Below the pieces are notes generated by a model. The model had not been told where the DNA came from. It ran no database searches and saw nothing but the letters and a program-made list of their open reading frames with translations. A program made the translations under genes and the position numbers. Shown piece after piece: positions 34,530 to 43,919 of a stretch of 64,000 bases of DNA. How positions within the stretch are numbered: position 1 is the stretch's first letter; each line of letters starts with the position of its first letter. Origin of the DNA: Planctomycetota bacterium (GTDB taxonomy: Bacteria; Planctomycetota; UBA1135; GCA-002686595); contig JABABA010000013.1 of NCBI GenBank assembly GCA_014238415.1, forward strand, positions 31,744 through 95,743, in the 5' to 3' direction.

Positions 34530-36932
34530 ATGAAGTCATCATTGCTACTCACACTGCTGGTCGCCCCTTTGCCTCTGGTTTCCGCTCACCTTGTGGACGA
34601 CGAGGACTATCGACTGCCTCCCCCGGAGGTGGTCGAACTGGTAGATGCTGCGTCTCCGCCCACGTTGAGCATCAGCCCCGATGGACGCTGGGCCATTGGC
34701 ATGGCACCGGACACGCTACCATCGATCGCTGACGTTTCGCGGCCCATGCTGCGCCTCGCGGGACTGCGAATCGACCCGACGGCCAATGCCCGCCACCGCA
34801 GTTCGTTCAATCAGGGCCTCTTTGTGCGGGACCTTACGAGTGGCGAGGAGACACACGTGCTCCTCCCCATGGGGTCGCGTCTGGTGGGAGCGCGTTGGTC
34901 ACATACCTCGCGCCACTTTGCCTACACAACTCTCACGGCTTCCGGTACTTCACTGTGGGTGGGCCGCGTCAGCGCGCCCCGGGCCGCGTTCGAGGCCAGC
35001 TCCAGGATCTCCTCGGTGCTGGGCTCCGGCTATCAGTGGAGTTCTGACGGGGCGAGCCTGATCGTCACGGAAGTGCCTGCAAAACGCGGTGCGGCTCCCA
35101 CCAGGCCGCTGGTGCCAACTGGTCCCAATGTCCGCGAGACCAGTGGCTCCAGCTCCCCCCTGCGCACCTACCAGGACCTGCTTTCCAGCGGACACGACGA
35201 GGCGTTGTTTGAGTACTACGCCACAAGCGAGCTCAACCGCATCGATCTCTCAACTGGAAAGCGCACACCAGTCGGCCGGCCTGCTCTTTACAGCTCCGTC
35301 TCCTCGTCACCTGACGGCGGACACCTGCTGGTGACCACAATCCAGCGCCCGTTCTCCTACCTCATGCCGGCCTACCTCTTTGGTCAAAGCGTCGAGGTCT
35401 GGGACGCAGAGGGCAAGATCGAGAAGCAGGTGGCCAGCATTCCCATCGCAGAGGGCATTCCTCTGCACGGCGTGCGCACGGGACCACGCAGCATCGGATG
35501 GCGCCCAGGACACCCGGCGACGCTGGTCTGGACCGAGGCGCTGGACGGAGGCGACCCCAAGAAGGAGAGTCCCCACCGAGATCGTTGCATGCTGGCGGAG
35601 CCTTTTGACGGAGAAGTGCGCGAAGCATTCCGTACAAAGTTCCGTTTGCGCAGGATCAGCTGGCTGCAAGACGGTCAGCGCGCTCTGGTTCGCGAATACG
35701 ACCGTGACCGCCGCTGGAACCTGACCTGGCTGCGGGACTTGGACAATTCTGCCGTCAAGCCACGCCTGATCGAGGACCGCAGCAGCAACGATCGCTATGG
35801 AGATCCAGGCTCTCCACTCACCGTGGTGGACGCAAGCGGCGATCGACTGGTGCGAGTGGATGGACCCTGGATCCATCGCAGCGGTCGAGGTGCTGGCCCT
35901 GCTGGTGCGCGCCCATTCCTGGACCGACAGAATCTGAAGACCTTGAAGAGCGAGCGTCTGTGGCAGTGCGAGGAGAAGACATATGAATCCGTGGCGGCCC
36001 TAATCGACGTAACTGCCACCGGACCGGTTTTCATGACACGCCGCGAGACCGCCAGTGAGCCGCCCAACTATCGCCTCCATAGTGGCGAGAAGGTCCGAGC
36101 GCTGACGGAATACGCCGACCCGACCCCACAGCTTCGGGGGATCACCAAGCAACTCGTCACCTATGAGCGCGCCGATGGTGTCGCCCTCTCTTCGATCCTC
36201 TACCTCCCTGCGGGCTATGAAGAGGGCACGCGCCTGCCGCTGGTGGTGTGGGCCTACCCCCGGGAATTCAGTGACCCCAAGACCGCCGGTCAGGTGGGTG
36301 GCAGCCCTCATCGCTTCACGCGCATCGGTGGCTCGTCGCACCTGTTCTTCCTGACCCAAGGCTATGCCATCATGGACGCCGCGACGATGCCGGTGATTGG
36401 TGATGCTGAGACCATGAACGACACGTTCATCGAGCAGATCGTGGCAGCGGCCAAGGCTGCCATCGAAAAAGCGGTCGAGATGGGAGTGGCCGACTCCGCG
36501 CGCGTCGGCGTTGGTGGTCACAGTTATGGAGCCTTCATGACAGCCAACCTGCTTGCTCACTGCGATCTATTCAGTGCCGGGGTGGCACGCAGCGGCGCCT
36601 ACAACCGGACATTGACGCCCTTCGGATTCCAGTCGGAGCGACGCACCCTGTGGGAGGCACCCGAGATCTACTTCGCCATCTCGCCCTTTATGCACGCCGA
36701 CAAGATCAATGAACCGATCCTGCTCCTGCATGGTGAGATCGACAACAACTCAGGCACCTTTCCGGTGCAGTCGTCACGGTTGTACCAGGGCATCAAGGGC
36801 AACGGCGGTACGGCGCGCCTGGTCTATCTGCCCAACGAGAGCCATGGGTATCGCGCCCGCGAGTCGGTCCTCCATACTCTGGCCGAGATGATTGACTGGT
36901 TCGACAAGTACGTAAAGGGTTCCAAACCTTAG
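34530..36932 (+). CDS. Secreted S9 (prolyl oligopeptidase-type) serine peptidase
   Basis: An 800-residue protein with a signal peptide (MKSSLLLTLLVAPLPLVSA), a beta-propeller-like region (about 50-530) and a C-terminal alpha/beta hydrolase domain. The catalytic triad is visible: S665 in GGHSYGAF, D738 in GEIDNNSG and H772 in ESHGYRAR. This is the layout of S9 family members similar to the glutamyl endopeptidases and acylaminoacyl-peptidases. It probably cuts short peptides in the periplasm. The upstream region is long and non-coding; the gene stands alone. Confidence 0.92.
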   Translation: MKSSLLLTLLVAPLPLVSAHLVDDEDYRLPPPEVVELVDAASPPTLSISPDGRWAIGMAPDTLPSIADVSRPMLRLAGLRIDPTANARHRSSFNQGLFVRDLTSGEETHVLLPMGSRLVGARWSHTSRHFAYTTLTASGTSLWVGRVSAPRAAFEASSRISSVLGSGYQWSSDGASLIVTEVPAKRGAAPTRPLVPTGPNVRETSGSSSPLRTYQDLLSSGHDEALFEYYATSELNRIDLSTGKRTPVGRPALYSSVSSSPDGGHLLVTTIQRPFSYLMPAYLFGQSVEVWDAEGKIEKQVASIPIAEGIPLHGVRTGPRSIGWRPGHPATLVWTEALDGGDPKKESPHRDRCMLAEPFDGEVREAFRTKFRLRRISWLQDGQRALVREYDRDRRWNLTWLRDLDNSAVKPRLIEDRSSNDRYGDPGSPLTVVDASGDRLVRVDGPWIHRSGRGAGPAGARPFLDRQNLKTLKSERLWQCEEKTYESVAALIDVTATGPVFMTRRETASEPPNYRLHSGEKVRALTEYADPTPQLRGITKQLVTYERADGVALSSILYLPAGYEEGTRLPLVVWAYPREFSDPKTAGQVGGSPHRFTRIGGSSHLFFLTQGYAIMDAATMPVIGDAETMNDTFIEQIVAAAKAAIEKAVEMGVADSARVGVGGHSYGAFMTANLLAHCDLFSAGVARSGAYNRTLTPFGFQSERRTLWEAPEIYFAISPFMHADKINEPILLLHGEIDNNSGTFPVQSSRLYQGIKGNGGTARLVYLPNESHGYRARESVLHTLAEMIDWFDKYVKGSKP

Positions 36933-36975
36933 TACGGGGGTGCGCGCAGTCTGCGGCGAAGCCTGGTCGAACTGC

Positions 36976-38001
36976 TCAGGAGGTCTGCAGGGAACTCACC
37001 AGGCGTCGTGTGACTTCATTGGTGAATTCAGAACAGGAGAGAGTGCCACCGATGTCACGTGTTGTGGCACCTTCGCTGATCGCATTCATGATCGCTGCGC
37101 GCAGGGCGCGGGAGGTTTCAATCTCGCCCAGGTGGCGCAGCATGTTGCACATGGCCAGGATGGCCGCAGTGGGGTTGGCCTTGTCCTGGCCAGCGATATC
37201 AGGTGCAGTGCCACCAGAGGGGTCGAACATGGCGGTCTCGATCTTGCCCGAGTCATCAAAGGAGTAGGACGCGCTGTCCCCGAGGCCCACTGAGCCGATC
37301 AGCCCACAGGCGGAGTCCGAGAGGAAGTCGCCGTACTCGTTTGGGCAGACAATGATCGAATAGTCCTCTGGGCGCATGATGATGCCCGCCAGGAGTGCGT
37401 CGAAAAGTTCGCGCCGGTAGGGGGTCCCAGGATAGTCTTCGGCCACGCGGCCCACCGTCTCTTCGAAGAGGCCGTCTGTGGCTTGTTGAATGGTGTACTT
37501 GCTGGTGGAAACCACGTTCCTACCGCGCAATTGGGCCAGGCGGAAGGCAAAACGAGCCGCGTGGCGCGCAGGACCACGTTCGATCACTCGCAGAGAGACT
37601 GCCGTGTCTGGGCCGATGCGCCGACCGGGATCCTCATAGGTGCCGCCAGTGGCGATGCGGACCACATCGATGTCGATCGCCTTGGTGAAATTGGTCTTGA
37701 TGCCAGGAATTGTGCACACGGGGCGGTGAATCACCGAGAACTGCAAGCGGCTGCGCAGTATCCGATTGGGGGACTCTTCGGTGGTGGCGGTGGGGTATTT
37801 GATCGCCACGCCCAGGTCGCGCATAACGGATTCGGCCAGATCGAAGACCACCATGCCTTTTCTCTTGCGGGATTCGTCCGAGAGGTCCACGGGCAGGAAG
37901 TCGAGCTCAAAGGGCAGGGCCTCGGCCACCTTGTGGATGGCCTGGGAAAGCTCATTGCTGATCCCGTCCCCGAGAAGTTCAACGATGCGGTAGGTGGTCA
38001 T
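36976..38001 (-). CDS. Isocitrate/isopropylmalate dehydrogenase family protein
   Basis: A 341-residue protein with the beta-decarboxylating dehydrogenase fold. It begins TYRIVELLGDGISNELSQA; the middle has NILRSRLQFSVIHRPV-like substrate-site residues (RILRSRLQFSVIHRPV), and the end has MFDPSGGTAPDIAGQDKANPTAAILA, matching the conserved HGSAPDIAGKG.ANP motif in altered form. It oxidises a 2-hydroxy-3-carboxy acid with NAD(P)+. The altered HGSAPD site (PSGGTAPD) makes classic IDH or LeuB activity uncertain. The ATG at 38001 removes a Pro-rich extension. No leucine or TCA-cycle genes are nearby. Confidence 0.85.
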   Translation of the reverse strand: MTTYRIVELLGDGISNELSQAIHKVAEALPFELDFLPVDLSDESRKRKGMVVFDLAESVMRDLGVAIKYPTATTEESPNRILRSRLQFSVIHRPVCTIPGIKTNFTKAIDIDVVRIATGGTYEDPGRRIGPDTAVSLRVIERGPARHAARFAFRLAQLRGRNVVSTSKYTIQQATDGLFEETVGRVAEDYPGTPYRRELFDALLAGIIMRPEDYSIIVCPNEYGDFLSDSACGLIGSVGLGDSASYSFDDSGKIETAMFDPSGGTAPDIAGQDKANPTAAILAMCNMLRHLGEIETSRALRAAIMNAISEGATTRDIGGTLSCSEFTNEVTRRLVSSLQTS

Positions 38002-38203
38002 TCGAATAAATGAATCGAGCGCGGGGGAAGGAGCGGCACTTTTGGGCGATTTTGGAGCTTTCACGCCTGGCAGCAGTCTGCCCATTGTAACAGGGACAGG
38101 GACGGGTGTGGGGGCGTATTGCACGAGACTCGCGTCGGTTCCTTGTGGTTGATGCAGCCCTTGCTCTTGTGTCTCAGATTGAAACCTCTACCCTTTGAGA
38201 ATC

Positions 38204-39880
38204 ATGTGGGGATTCTTGATTGCCGCTTTGCTTGGGGCTGTTGGAGAGAAGTCGGCTCTGCCGGTGCAGAGCTTCAACATGCTTGACAACTCGGCGCCCG
38301 TGCTGGAGAAACAGTCAGTGGCTCCCTTCTGGCGCAGGACCAAAGAGGGCCTTGAACAGCCCATTGCGGCCTACGGCCCCATGGTTGACGAGATCGTGAT
38401 TCGGGGAACGAGCTCGGGTCCTGCGGTTGTGGTTCTGCGTGATAGCAGTGGGCGCGAGTTTCGCCGAGAGGTGCAAGGGGATTTTTCCTGGTCTGTAGGC
38501 GCTGACGCAGTCGCCACGGGGCAGTCCCTTGAGCCGCGTCTGACCATTGTGCTTCCTTTCAGCGCGCATCCCGTTGCCTGGAGTGAACTGCAGGTCCTTG
38601 TTCCACTGCCCGCTCCTGGCGCTGACGAGTTGGCTGAGTTGGTCGCGAGCGAACTGACCCGCATTCTTGGCTGGTGGACAACCTTGGGGGCAGACCCCTC
38701 AGGCACCACGCACTTTGCAGCTCGCACTTGGAATGTGGAGACCGGGGAGTCCCTCCAGAACCTGCCCGGTTGGTATCACATCTACGCGGATGTACTTCTG
38801 GGGACTGCGCGTTTTGACCTGGCCTGGCAGTCACAGGCGGAAGGCCTGCTGGATGATTTGTTGAAGTTGGCCAGCGATCCCAGGACCGGCCTGCCGCGCA
38901 AGGTCCATTGGTATCAAGATGGTCCCGGGCGTTTCTCTGACGGACCTCTTGAGGTCTCACGGCAGCTTGCCTTCCTGGAATCCGTGGCCGAGGGCCGCTA
39001 TCACGCCCGTCCGGACCAACGTGAGTTGGCTGCTGCGGTATTGGAGCGGGCCATGAGCACTCTGTTGATCAGCGCGCCCCAGCCAGACGGGTCCCTGGCG
39101 GCCAGATTCACACCATCCAATGGTCTTGCCCATCCCGGGGCCAGTGAGTTACGCAAGTTGGATCTGGCAGCGGGTCTGGCCTCTTGGTCGCGGCGCACAG
39201 GCAATCCTCAAGTCCGCGAAGTGCTCGAAAATTGCTTGCAGGAGTTTCTTTATGATCACACCTGGGCGGGGGACTGGCAGCACATTGACCCGGGCTTCGA
39301 TGATCTGTTCGGCCACTACGGGGCACGGGGTCTCGACCTCTGGCGCGCCTTTCCAGACGATGTGCTCTTCACGCGCATCACCCGCAGTGGGGTCGAGTAT
39401 TTCTTGCCGATCTGGCAGGAGTCCCTGGAGCGTGGGGGAAATGTGGCCGCAGACCAGGTGCGTTGCTGGGATCTGATGGGGGATGTGGGGGAGTTGGATT
39501 CAGCTTTGCAAGAGCGCATTGCGCCAGTGCTGCGCCTTGCAGCGCGTGCGCATTTCAAGGGCGAACAGTTGGAGAACGGTGTCTGGCGCGATGTGACCGT
39601 GATCGGCTTTGACCCCAAGCCTCAGGTGCAGGACGGGACGGTGGGGGGCCTGCCCCAGAACCTGGTCATGGGGTTGGCGCGTTTGCACGATCCGAAGCTG
39701 GCGGCAGCGGGGGGGATGCCCCTGGCGGAGGTACGCGCCCTGTTCAGCGCGGTGCTGTTGACCTCACGCGAACACTTTGGCGCGGCCCATGGGTACCGTA
39801 CACCAGAGAGCATTGCATCCGGTGCATCCCTGCGCCTGGCCGTCGGGCTGGTCGAGATTCTGGAGCGTCTGCAACCGTGA
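38204..39880 (+). CDS. Exported protein of unknown function, probably alpha/alpha-toroid
   Basis: A 558-residue protein with a short hydrophobic N-terminus (MWGFLIAALLGAVG). The middle and end have repeated helical segments rich in Trp, His and Gly (GWYHIYADVLLG, WHQ-like WQHIDPGFDDLFGHYGARG, CWDLMGDVGELDS), which suggest a toroid as in glycoside hydrolases or lyases. I could not name a family and see no certain catalytic residues. The ATG at 38204 is preferred over a TTG nine bases earlier. It is divergent from the dehydrogenase gene. Confidence 0.65.
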   Translation: MWGFLIAALLGAVGEKSALPVQSFNMLDNSAPVLEKQSVAPFWRRTKEGLEQPIAAYGPMVDEIVIRGTSSGPAVVVLRDSSGREFRREVQGDFSWSVGADAVATGQSLEPRLTIVLPFSAHPVAWSELQVLVPLPAPGADELAELVASELTRILGWWTTLGADPSGTTHFAARTWNVETGESLQNLPGWYHIYADVLLGTARFDLAWQSQAEGLLDDLLKLASDPRTGLPRKVHWYQDGPGRFSDGPLEVSRQLAFLESVAEGRYHARPDQRELAAAVLERAMSTLLISAPQPDGSLAARFTPSNGLAHPGASELRKLDLAAGLASWSRRTGNPQVREVLENCLQEFLYDHTWAGDWQHIDPGFDDLFGHYGARGLDLWRAFPDDVLFTRITRSGVEYFLPIWQESLERGGNVAADQVRCWDLMGDVGELDSALQERIAPVLRLAARAHFKGEQLENGVWRDVTVIGFDPKPQVQDGTVGGLPQNLVMGLARLHDPKLAAAGGMPLAEVRALFSAVLLTSREHFGAAHGYRTPESIASGASLRLAVGLVEILERLQP

Positions 39881-39978
39881 CGCGATGACACTTTCGCATG
39901 CTCAGGAGCGAAGCGTGTTTTCCATCCTGCACCCAATGCGTGGCTGATCTGCTCTGTGTGCGCCGCGCCTGATTGAGA

Positions 39979-42087
39979 TCAGTTCTTGATCAGAAGTATT
40001 TCGTTGGAGAAATTGCAACCGATGATGAGGGTTGCACTTTGTGATCCTGCGTCTCCAGGACTTGGGATGAAGGTCACATCCAAGGGACCGCGCCCCGCAC
40101 CCAGGTCTGGCAGGCGTGTCAGCGTTTGTTCTGCACTCCAACCAAACAGATTGACATGGTGGCTGTTCTGGGCGCTGACAACGACTTCGAGGAATCCATC
40201 CCCGTTCATGTCGCCTGCTGCCAGGGCGTGAGGGCGCAGGCCCACGGGCAGTTCCTGTACGAGCTTGTAGGCACCGTTGTGGTCTGGCGCGAGTCGCGCA
40301 AGTATGCCCGGTGAGTTGTCCCGGACTCCTTGCAGCAGGGCCAGTATCTGAGTGGGGCCGTTCTCATCAAGCTTGACAGTCACAAGATCCAGGGGTTTGC
40401 CCGGGAGGGGGAGGAACCCGTCCACTTGCAGGTTTGAGGTGAGCATCAGGATCCCGGAGCGTTCGCCGGCCTGACCGATCAGCACACTGCCATCTGCAAG
40501 CGCGGCAATGGCTGTGCAAGGGTTATCAAGGTGGGTGGTCTTCGGATCCTTGCCAGGGACGACCAGGTTCAGACCAGCGCTGCCCGCCACCAACAAGTCG
40601 CCCGCGCGTGCCAACAACGGTCCCATTCCTGTGATCGTCATGGTCTTGGGGTCCGTCAGATTTCCTTGTCCGTCTCCAGCAAGGACTCGCACTTCATTTC
40701 TGGCCCGCACCACAAGATCCAGGTTTCCATCCGCATCAAAGTCACAGGCGATGGCCTCGCTGACCCCGGGCCCTGGAGAGGGCTGGGCCGTGGACTGATA
40801 GGAGCCGTTGTGGAGGCGAAAGAAGCTCAGACCATCTGTGCCCGCATCGACTGTCAGCAGGTCCGGTTGGCCGGAATCGCTGAAGTCTGCCGCCACCAGC
40901 ACCAAAGGAGCGACTCCTGTTGGCAGGGAACCGGGCCTGCGCCAGGACCCCGAGGCATTTGAAAAGAGCACACTGACTCGCTCCGCTCCGCGATTGGCCA
41001 GCACCAGATCGGTCAGGCTGTCCCCGTCCAAGTCGCCTCCGGCCAGATCCCATGTGTCCTGGCCCCCATAAAAGGATTGCTCAAGGCCCTGCACGCCAAA
41101 GATCCTGACGGACAGGTCGCTTGAGACGCAGGCGAAGCGCTCTCCCCCCAAACCAAGCAGCCCCAGAGGCGCGCGACCTGCCTGCAACAAGTTTTTCCAT
41201 GTAGAACCATCATGGTTCCAGAGGTCGTGGTCCCCGCCAGCCAACAGTTCAGCGGCCGGAGTCAGCAGCCAGTCGCGGGGGATGCCGGTCAGAGGTTCAG
41301 GGGGTCCTGGAACGAGCGAGTCTGGCCCATTGACCATGTACCTGCGCAGGCAGTCCTCACCGTCGCTGCCCGCGCCCATGGATCCCACCACCACCATGGA
41401 CGCATCCAGGGCCAGGAAAGTCGTGTGGGGTTCGAGCAGTGGCACCGAGAGGCTGGTACCCAAGGGAGCGTTTTGGTCTGTGGTGATTGGAAACAGCAAC
41501 AGTTCTCCCGCGCGGGTTGCCACGGCGAGGGTTGCTCGTGTCTGGCCAGTATTCTGCGCGGTCTCGAAGAGGGCGGGTCCTGCCGCCATGGCTCGGGGTG
41601 CGCTGTCCAATTCACGCCGTTGAATGATCTCCTGTCCCCTTGCCCTCTTCAGGTCCAGGATCAAGACCTCCTGGCTGCTGCGTGAGGCCACTGCGATCAG
41701 TGAGCTGTTTCCCAGTGCCACTGGACCAAGCGGCCAGTCTGGCAAGCGAACCGTCAGCTGCGTTTTGAGGTCTGGGCCGAAAGAGCGTAGCGCTGCGTCA
41801 CCTCCGCTGCCTGATCGACAGGTCGCGACAACCTCGACTTTCCCATCTCCATCCGCGTCCATGACAATCACACCCTCGGTTCGGCCGGGCATGGGTAGTT
41901 CGAAGCGGGCGGAGAGTCCTGTGGGCCAGGGGGGCTGGGGCCTTGGGATTTGCCCCGCAGCCGGGGCATCCATGGTCTTGCTGGCTTCTTGCTGTGGAAT
42001 TTCCGATTCGCACGAAGAGAACGCAGCCCCGATCGTCCCCAGAGTGACGATTCTGGCCCACATGCCCAATCTTGCCCCGATCTTCAT
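39979..42087 (-). CDS. Lipoprotein with FG-GAP/VCBS-type repeats
   Basis: A 702-residue protein with a lipoprotein-like signal (IGAAFSSC). It has repeated Asp-rich calcium loops of the FG-GAP/VCBS type: DADGDGKVEVV, DLDGDSLTDLVLA, DFDADGNLDLVV and DMNGDGFLEVVV, within a predicted beta-propeller. Such proteins bind ligands or polysaccharide at the cell surface. No enzyme motif is seen. It is divergent from the next gene, with 100 bases between. Confidence 0.85.
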   Translation of the reverse strand: MKIGARLGMWARIVTLGTIGAAFSSCESEIPQQEASKTMDAPAAGQIPRPQPPWPTGLSARFELPMPGRTEGVIVMDADGDGKVEVVATCRSGSGGDAALRSFGPDLKTQLTVRLPDWPLGPVALGNSSLIAVASRSSQEVLILDLKRARGQEIIQRRELDSAPRAMAAGPALFETAQNTGQTRATLAVATRAGELLLFPITTDQNAPLGTSLSVPLLEPHTTFLALDASMVVVGSMGAGSDGEDCLRRYMVNGPDSLVPGPPEPLTGIPRDWLLTPAAELLAGGDHDLWNHDGSTWKNLLQAGRAPLGLLGLGGERFACVSSDLSVRIFGVQGLEQSFYGGQDTWDLAGGDLDGDSLTDLVLANRGAERVSVLFSNASGSWRRPGSLPTGVAPLVLVAADFSDSGQPDLLTVDAGTDGLSFFRLHNGSYQSTAQPSPGPGVSEAIACDFDADGNLDLVVRARNEVRVLAGDGQGNLTDPKTMTITGMGPLLARAGDLLVAGSAGLNLVVPGKDPKTTHLDNPCTAIAALADGSVLIGQAGERSGILMLTSNLQVDGFLPLPGKPLDLVTVKLDENGPTQILALLQGVRDNSPGILARLAPDHNGAYKLVQELPVGLRPHALAAGDMNGDGFLEVVVSAQNSHHVNLFGWSAEQTLTRLPDLGAGRGPLDVTFIPSPGDAGSQSATLIIGCNFSNEILLIKN

Positions 42088-42187
42088 CGACCTAGATTGA
42101 GCTTTGAGGCTCAGGGGTGCAACCTGTTCCTCTTCCAGGGGTCAATCTCAACCGTCAAGCACACAGGGGGTATCATGCCCCCGTTCC

Positions 42188-43909
42188 ATGTCCCGTCCTC
42201 TGATTCTGCTGTTGGTCCTTATGTGCGCCCTGGGCGCGGGATTGTGGATCTTGGGCGGTGACGAGTCCAATGCACCTGGCCCGATCCTGGAGTTGGACCC
42301 TCTCAATCGGATTCCTGCGGTCGAGTCCCAAGTCCCCGATACTCTTGATCTGGAGGAGCGCACTTCACCGCCGGCTCCGGCTGTGCCCCTGCCTCACCCC
42401 CTGGTGGTAGAGCTGTCCTTGCTGATCGACGGGGGCATCCCCTTGGACGAAACCCTGCCCACGCCACGCTCTGGAGCTCGTGCGCGGCTCAGCGGTCGCC
42501 TCTTGGGGCCGGCTGGTCGACCTGTGACGGGCAAGCTGACTTTTCTTTTTGGCACCAACCGCGATCGGGAACTGGAAACCGATTCCAGCGGGCGTTTTGG
42601 AGCCAGTGATCTTTGGCCCGGCCTCGCGGTGGTGCGTGTGGCAACCGTTACTGGTCTTGTGGCTGAGCGCGAGGTCATCCTGCGCAACCTTTCAGAGGCC
42701 AAGCTTGGGATTTCCTGGGGCGCCACGGCTCTTGTGAACGGGCGTGTGACCGATCCCTTTGGTGAGGGCATCCCGGCTGCGGAGGTCACCATTGATGGAA
42801 ACCGCACCTTCACAGATGAAGAGGGTCGTTTTCTTCTGCCACGCGTGGCTCCCGGTCAGAGAATTATCGCCCTCGCAAGAGTTGTCGGGCGCGCAACCCA
42901 TCGGGAAGTGCTGGCCATTGGGCGGCGGTCGGTTGTGGATGAGGATCGGCTGATATTCCGCCTCAAGCCTGGGGCCAACCTGGAGGTGGTTGTCTCAGAA
43001 TCTCTTGGTGCTCAAGAACCAGTGCAGGTGCACCTCTTTCCGGCGGGAGGCATGGCCGGTTCCCAGCGTCAGTTTCCCTGGGAGGAGTACAGTCCCGTAC
43101 TGGTTCCTCCAGGCGGGCGCGCCATGCTGGAGGATCTGCCACCAGAGACCGTCACCCTGGTGCCTTTTCATAGTGGTGCCGTGGCCGTTCCCCCGCAGAT
43201 CAACATCAAACTGGTGGCCACGCGTCCCAATGCTGTTGTTCTGCACATGCGGCCTGGGCCCGTGATTCGCGGGACGGTGGTGATTGATGGAGAGCCCGTT
43301 GCGGGAGCGCTGGTTGTGCTCGACGCGCCCGATCCATCGGTGGCTACCACCAAGGCCCTTGGCCGGTCGCCCACATATCATCAGCAGGCGATCTTCTCCC
43401 ATGTGCATGCGGGCCACCAAGAGGTGCGTACGAACAACCGCGGTCGGTTTGTGCTCAGCGTCTACCCTGCAATCTCAGAGCGCTGGTATCTGCGGGCTGA
43501 GAGTCTCGACGGGTCCTTGGTGGCGCAGGCAATTGTTGCGGGTGGTAGAGAGGACATTGTGCTGGAACTCGTCAAGCCCGATCTGACTCCGGGAGTTCTT
43601 GCAATGGACCTGCCATCGCATTTGCGCAGTTTCGATCTTGATGTGCAGGTGCAGGGTGCTCCCCGGGACCGTGTTCGGGTTCATCCGGGCAGTGAAAATG
43701 AGGTCGACAACTTGTCCCCGGGTCTTTGGGCCATGCATGTGCGCTATCGCGGCGAGCGCCTGATGCAAGGGAATCAGGTGCAGATCGAGGCAGCCGGGAC
43801 TGCGAGGATCACCCTGCCCCTGCCCGCAATCGCCAGTCAGCCGCTGCCCATCAAGCCCGAGGACGATCGACGCACGGGACCTCCTCCCTTGGAGCGGCAA
43901 GGACGCTAG
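42188..43909 (+). CDS. Membrane-anchored carboxypeptidase-regulatory-like domain protein
   Basis: A 573-residue protein with an N-terminal membrane helix (LILLLVLMCALGAGLWIL), then an acidic and Pro-rich linker and several carboxypeptidase regulatory-like (transthyretin-like) beta-sandwiches. The cues are ARLSGRLLGPAGRPVTGKL, VNGRVTDPFGEGIPAAEVTI with TDEEGRFLLP, and RGTVVIDGEPVAGALVVL. No catalytic domain is present. It may be a periplasmic structural or binding protein. The gene ends 10 bases before hutH; co-transcription is possible but functionally odd. Confidence 0.78.
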   Translation: MSRPLILLLVLMCALGAGLWILGGDESNAPGPILELDPLNRIPAVESQVPDTLDLEERTSPPAPAVPLPHPLVVELSLLIDGGIPLDETLPTPRSGARARLSGRLLGPAGRPVTGKLTFLFGTNRDRELETDSSGRFGASDLWPGLAVVRVATVTGLVAEREVILRNLSEAKLGISWGATALVNGRVTDPFGEGIPAAEVTIDGNRTFTDEEGRFLLPRVAPGQRIIALARVVGRATHREVLAIGRRSVVDEDRLIFRLKPGANLEVVVSESLGAQEPVQVHLFPAGGMAGSQRQFPWEEYSPVLVPPGGRAMLEDLPPETVTLVPFHSGAVAVPPQINIKLVATRPNAVVLHMRPGPVIRGTVVIDGEPVAGALVVLDAPDPSVATTKALGRSPTYHQQAIFSHVHAGHQEVRTNNRGRFVLSVYPAISERWYLRAESLDGSLVAQAIVAGGREDIVLELVKPDLTPGVLAMDLPSHLRSFDLDVQVQGAPRDRVRVHPGSENEVDNLSPGLWAMHVRYRGERLMQGNQVQIEAAGTARITLPLPAIASQPLPIKPEDDRRTGPPPLERQGR

Positions 43910-43919
43910 ACTCTTCGCC

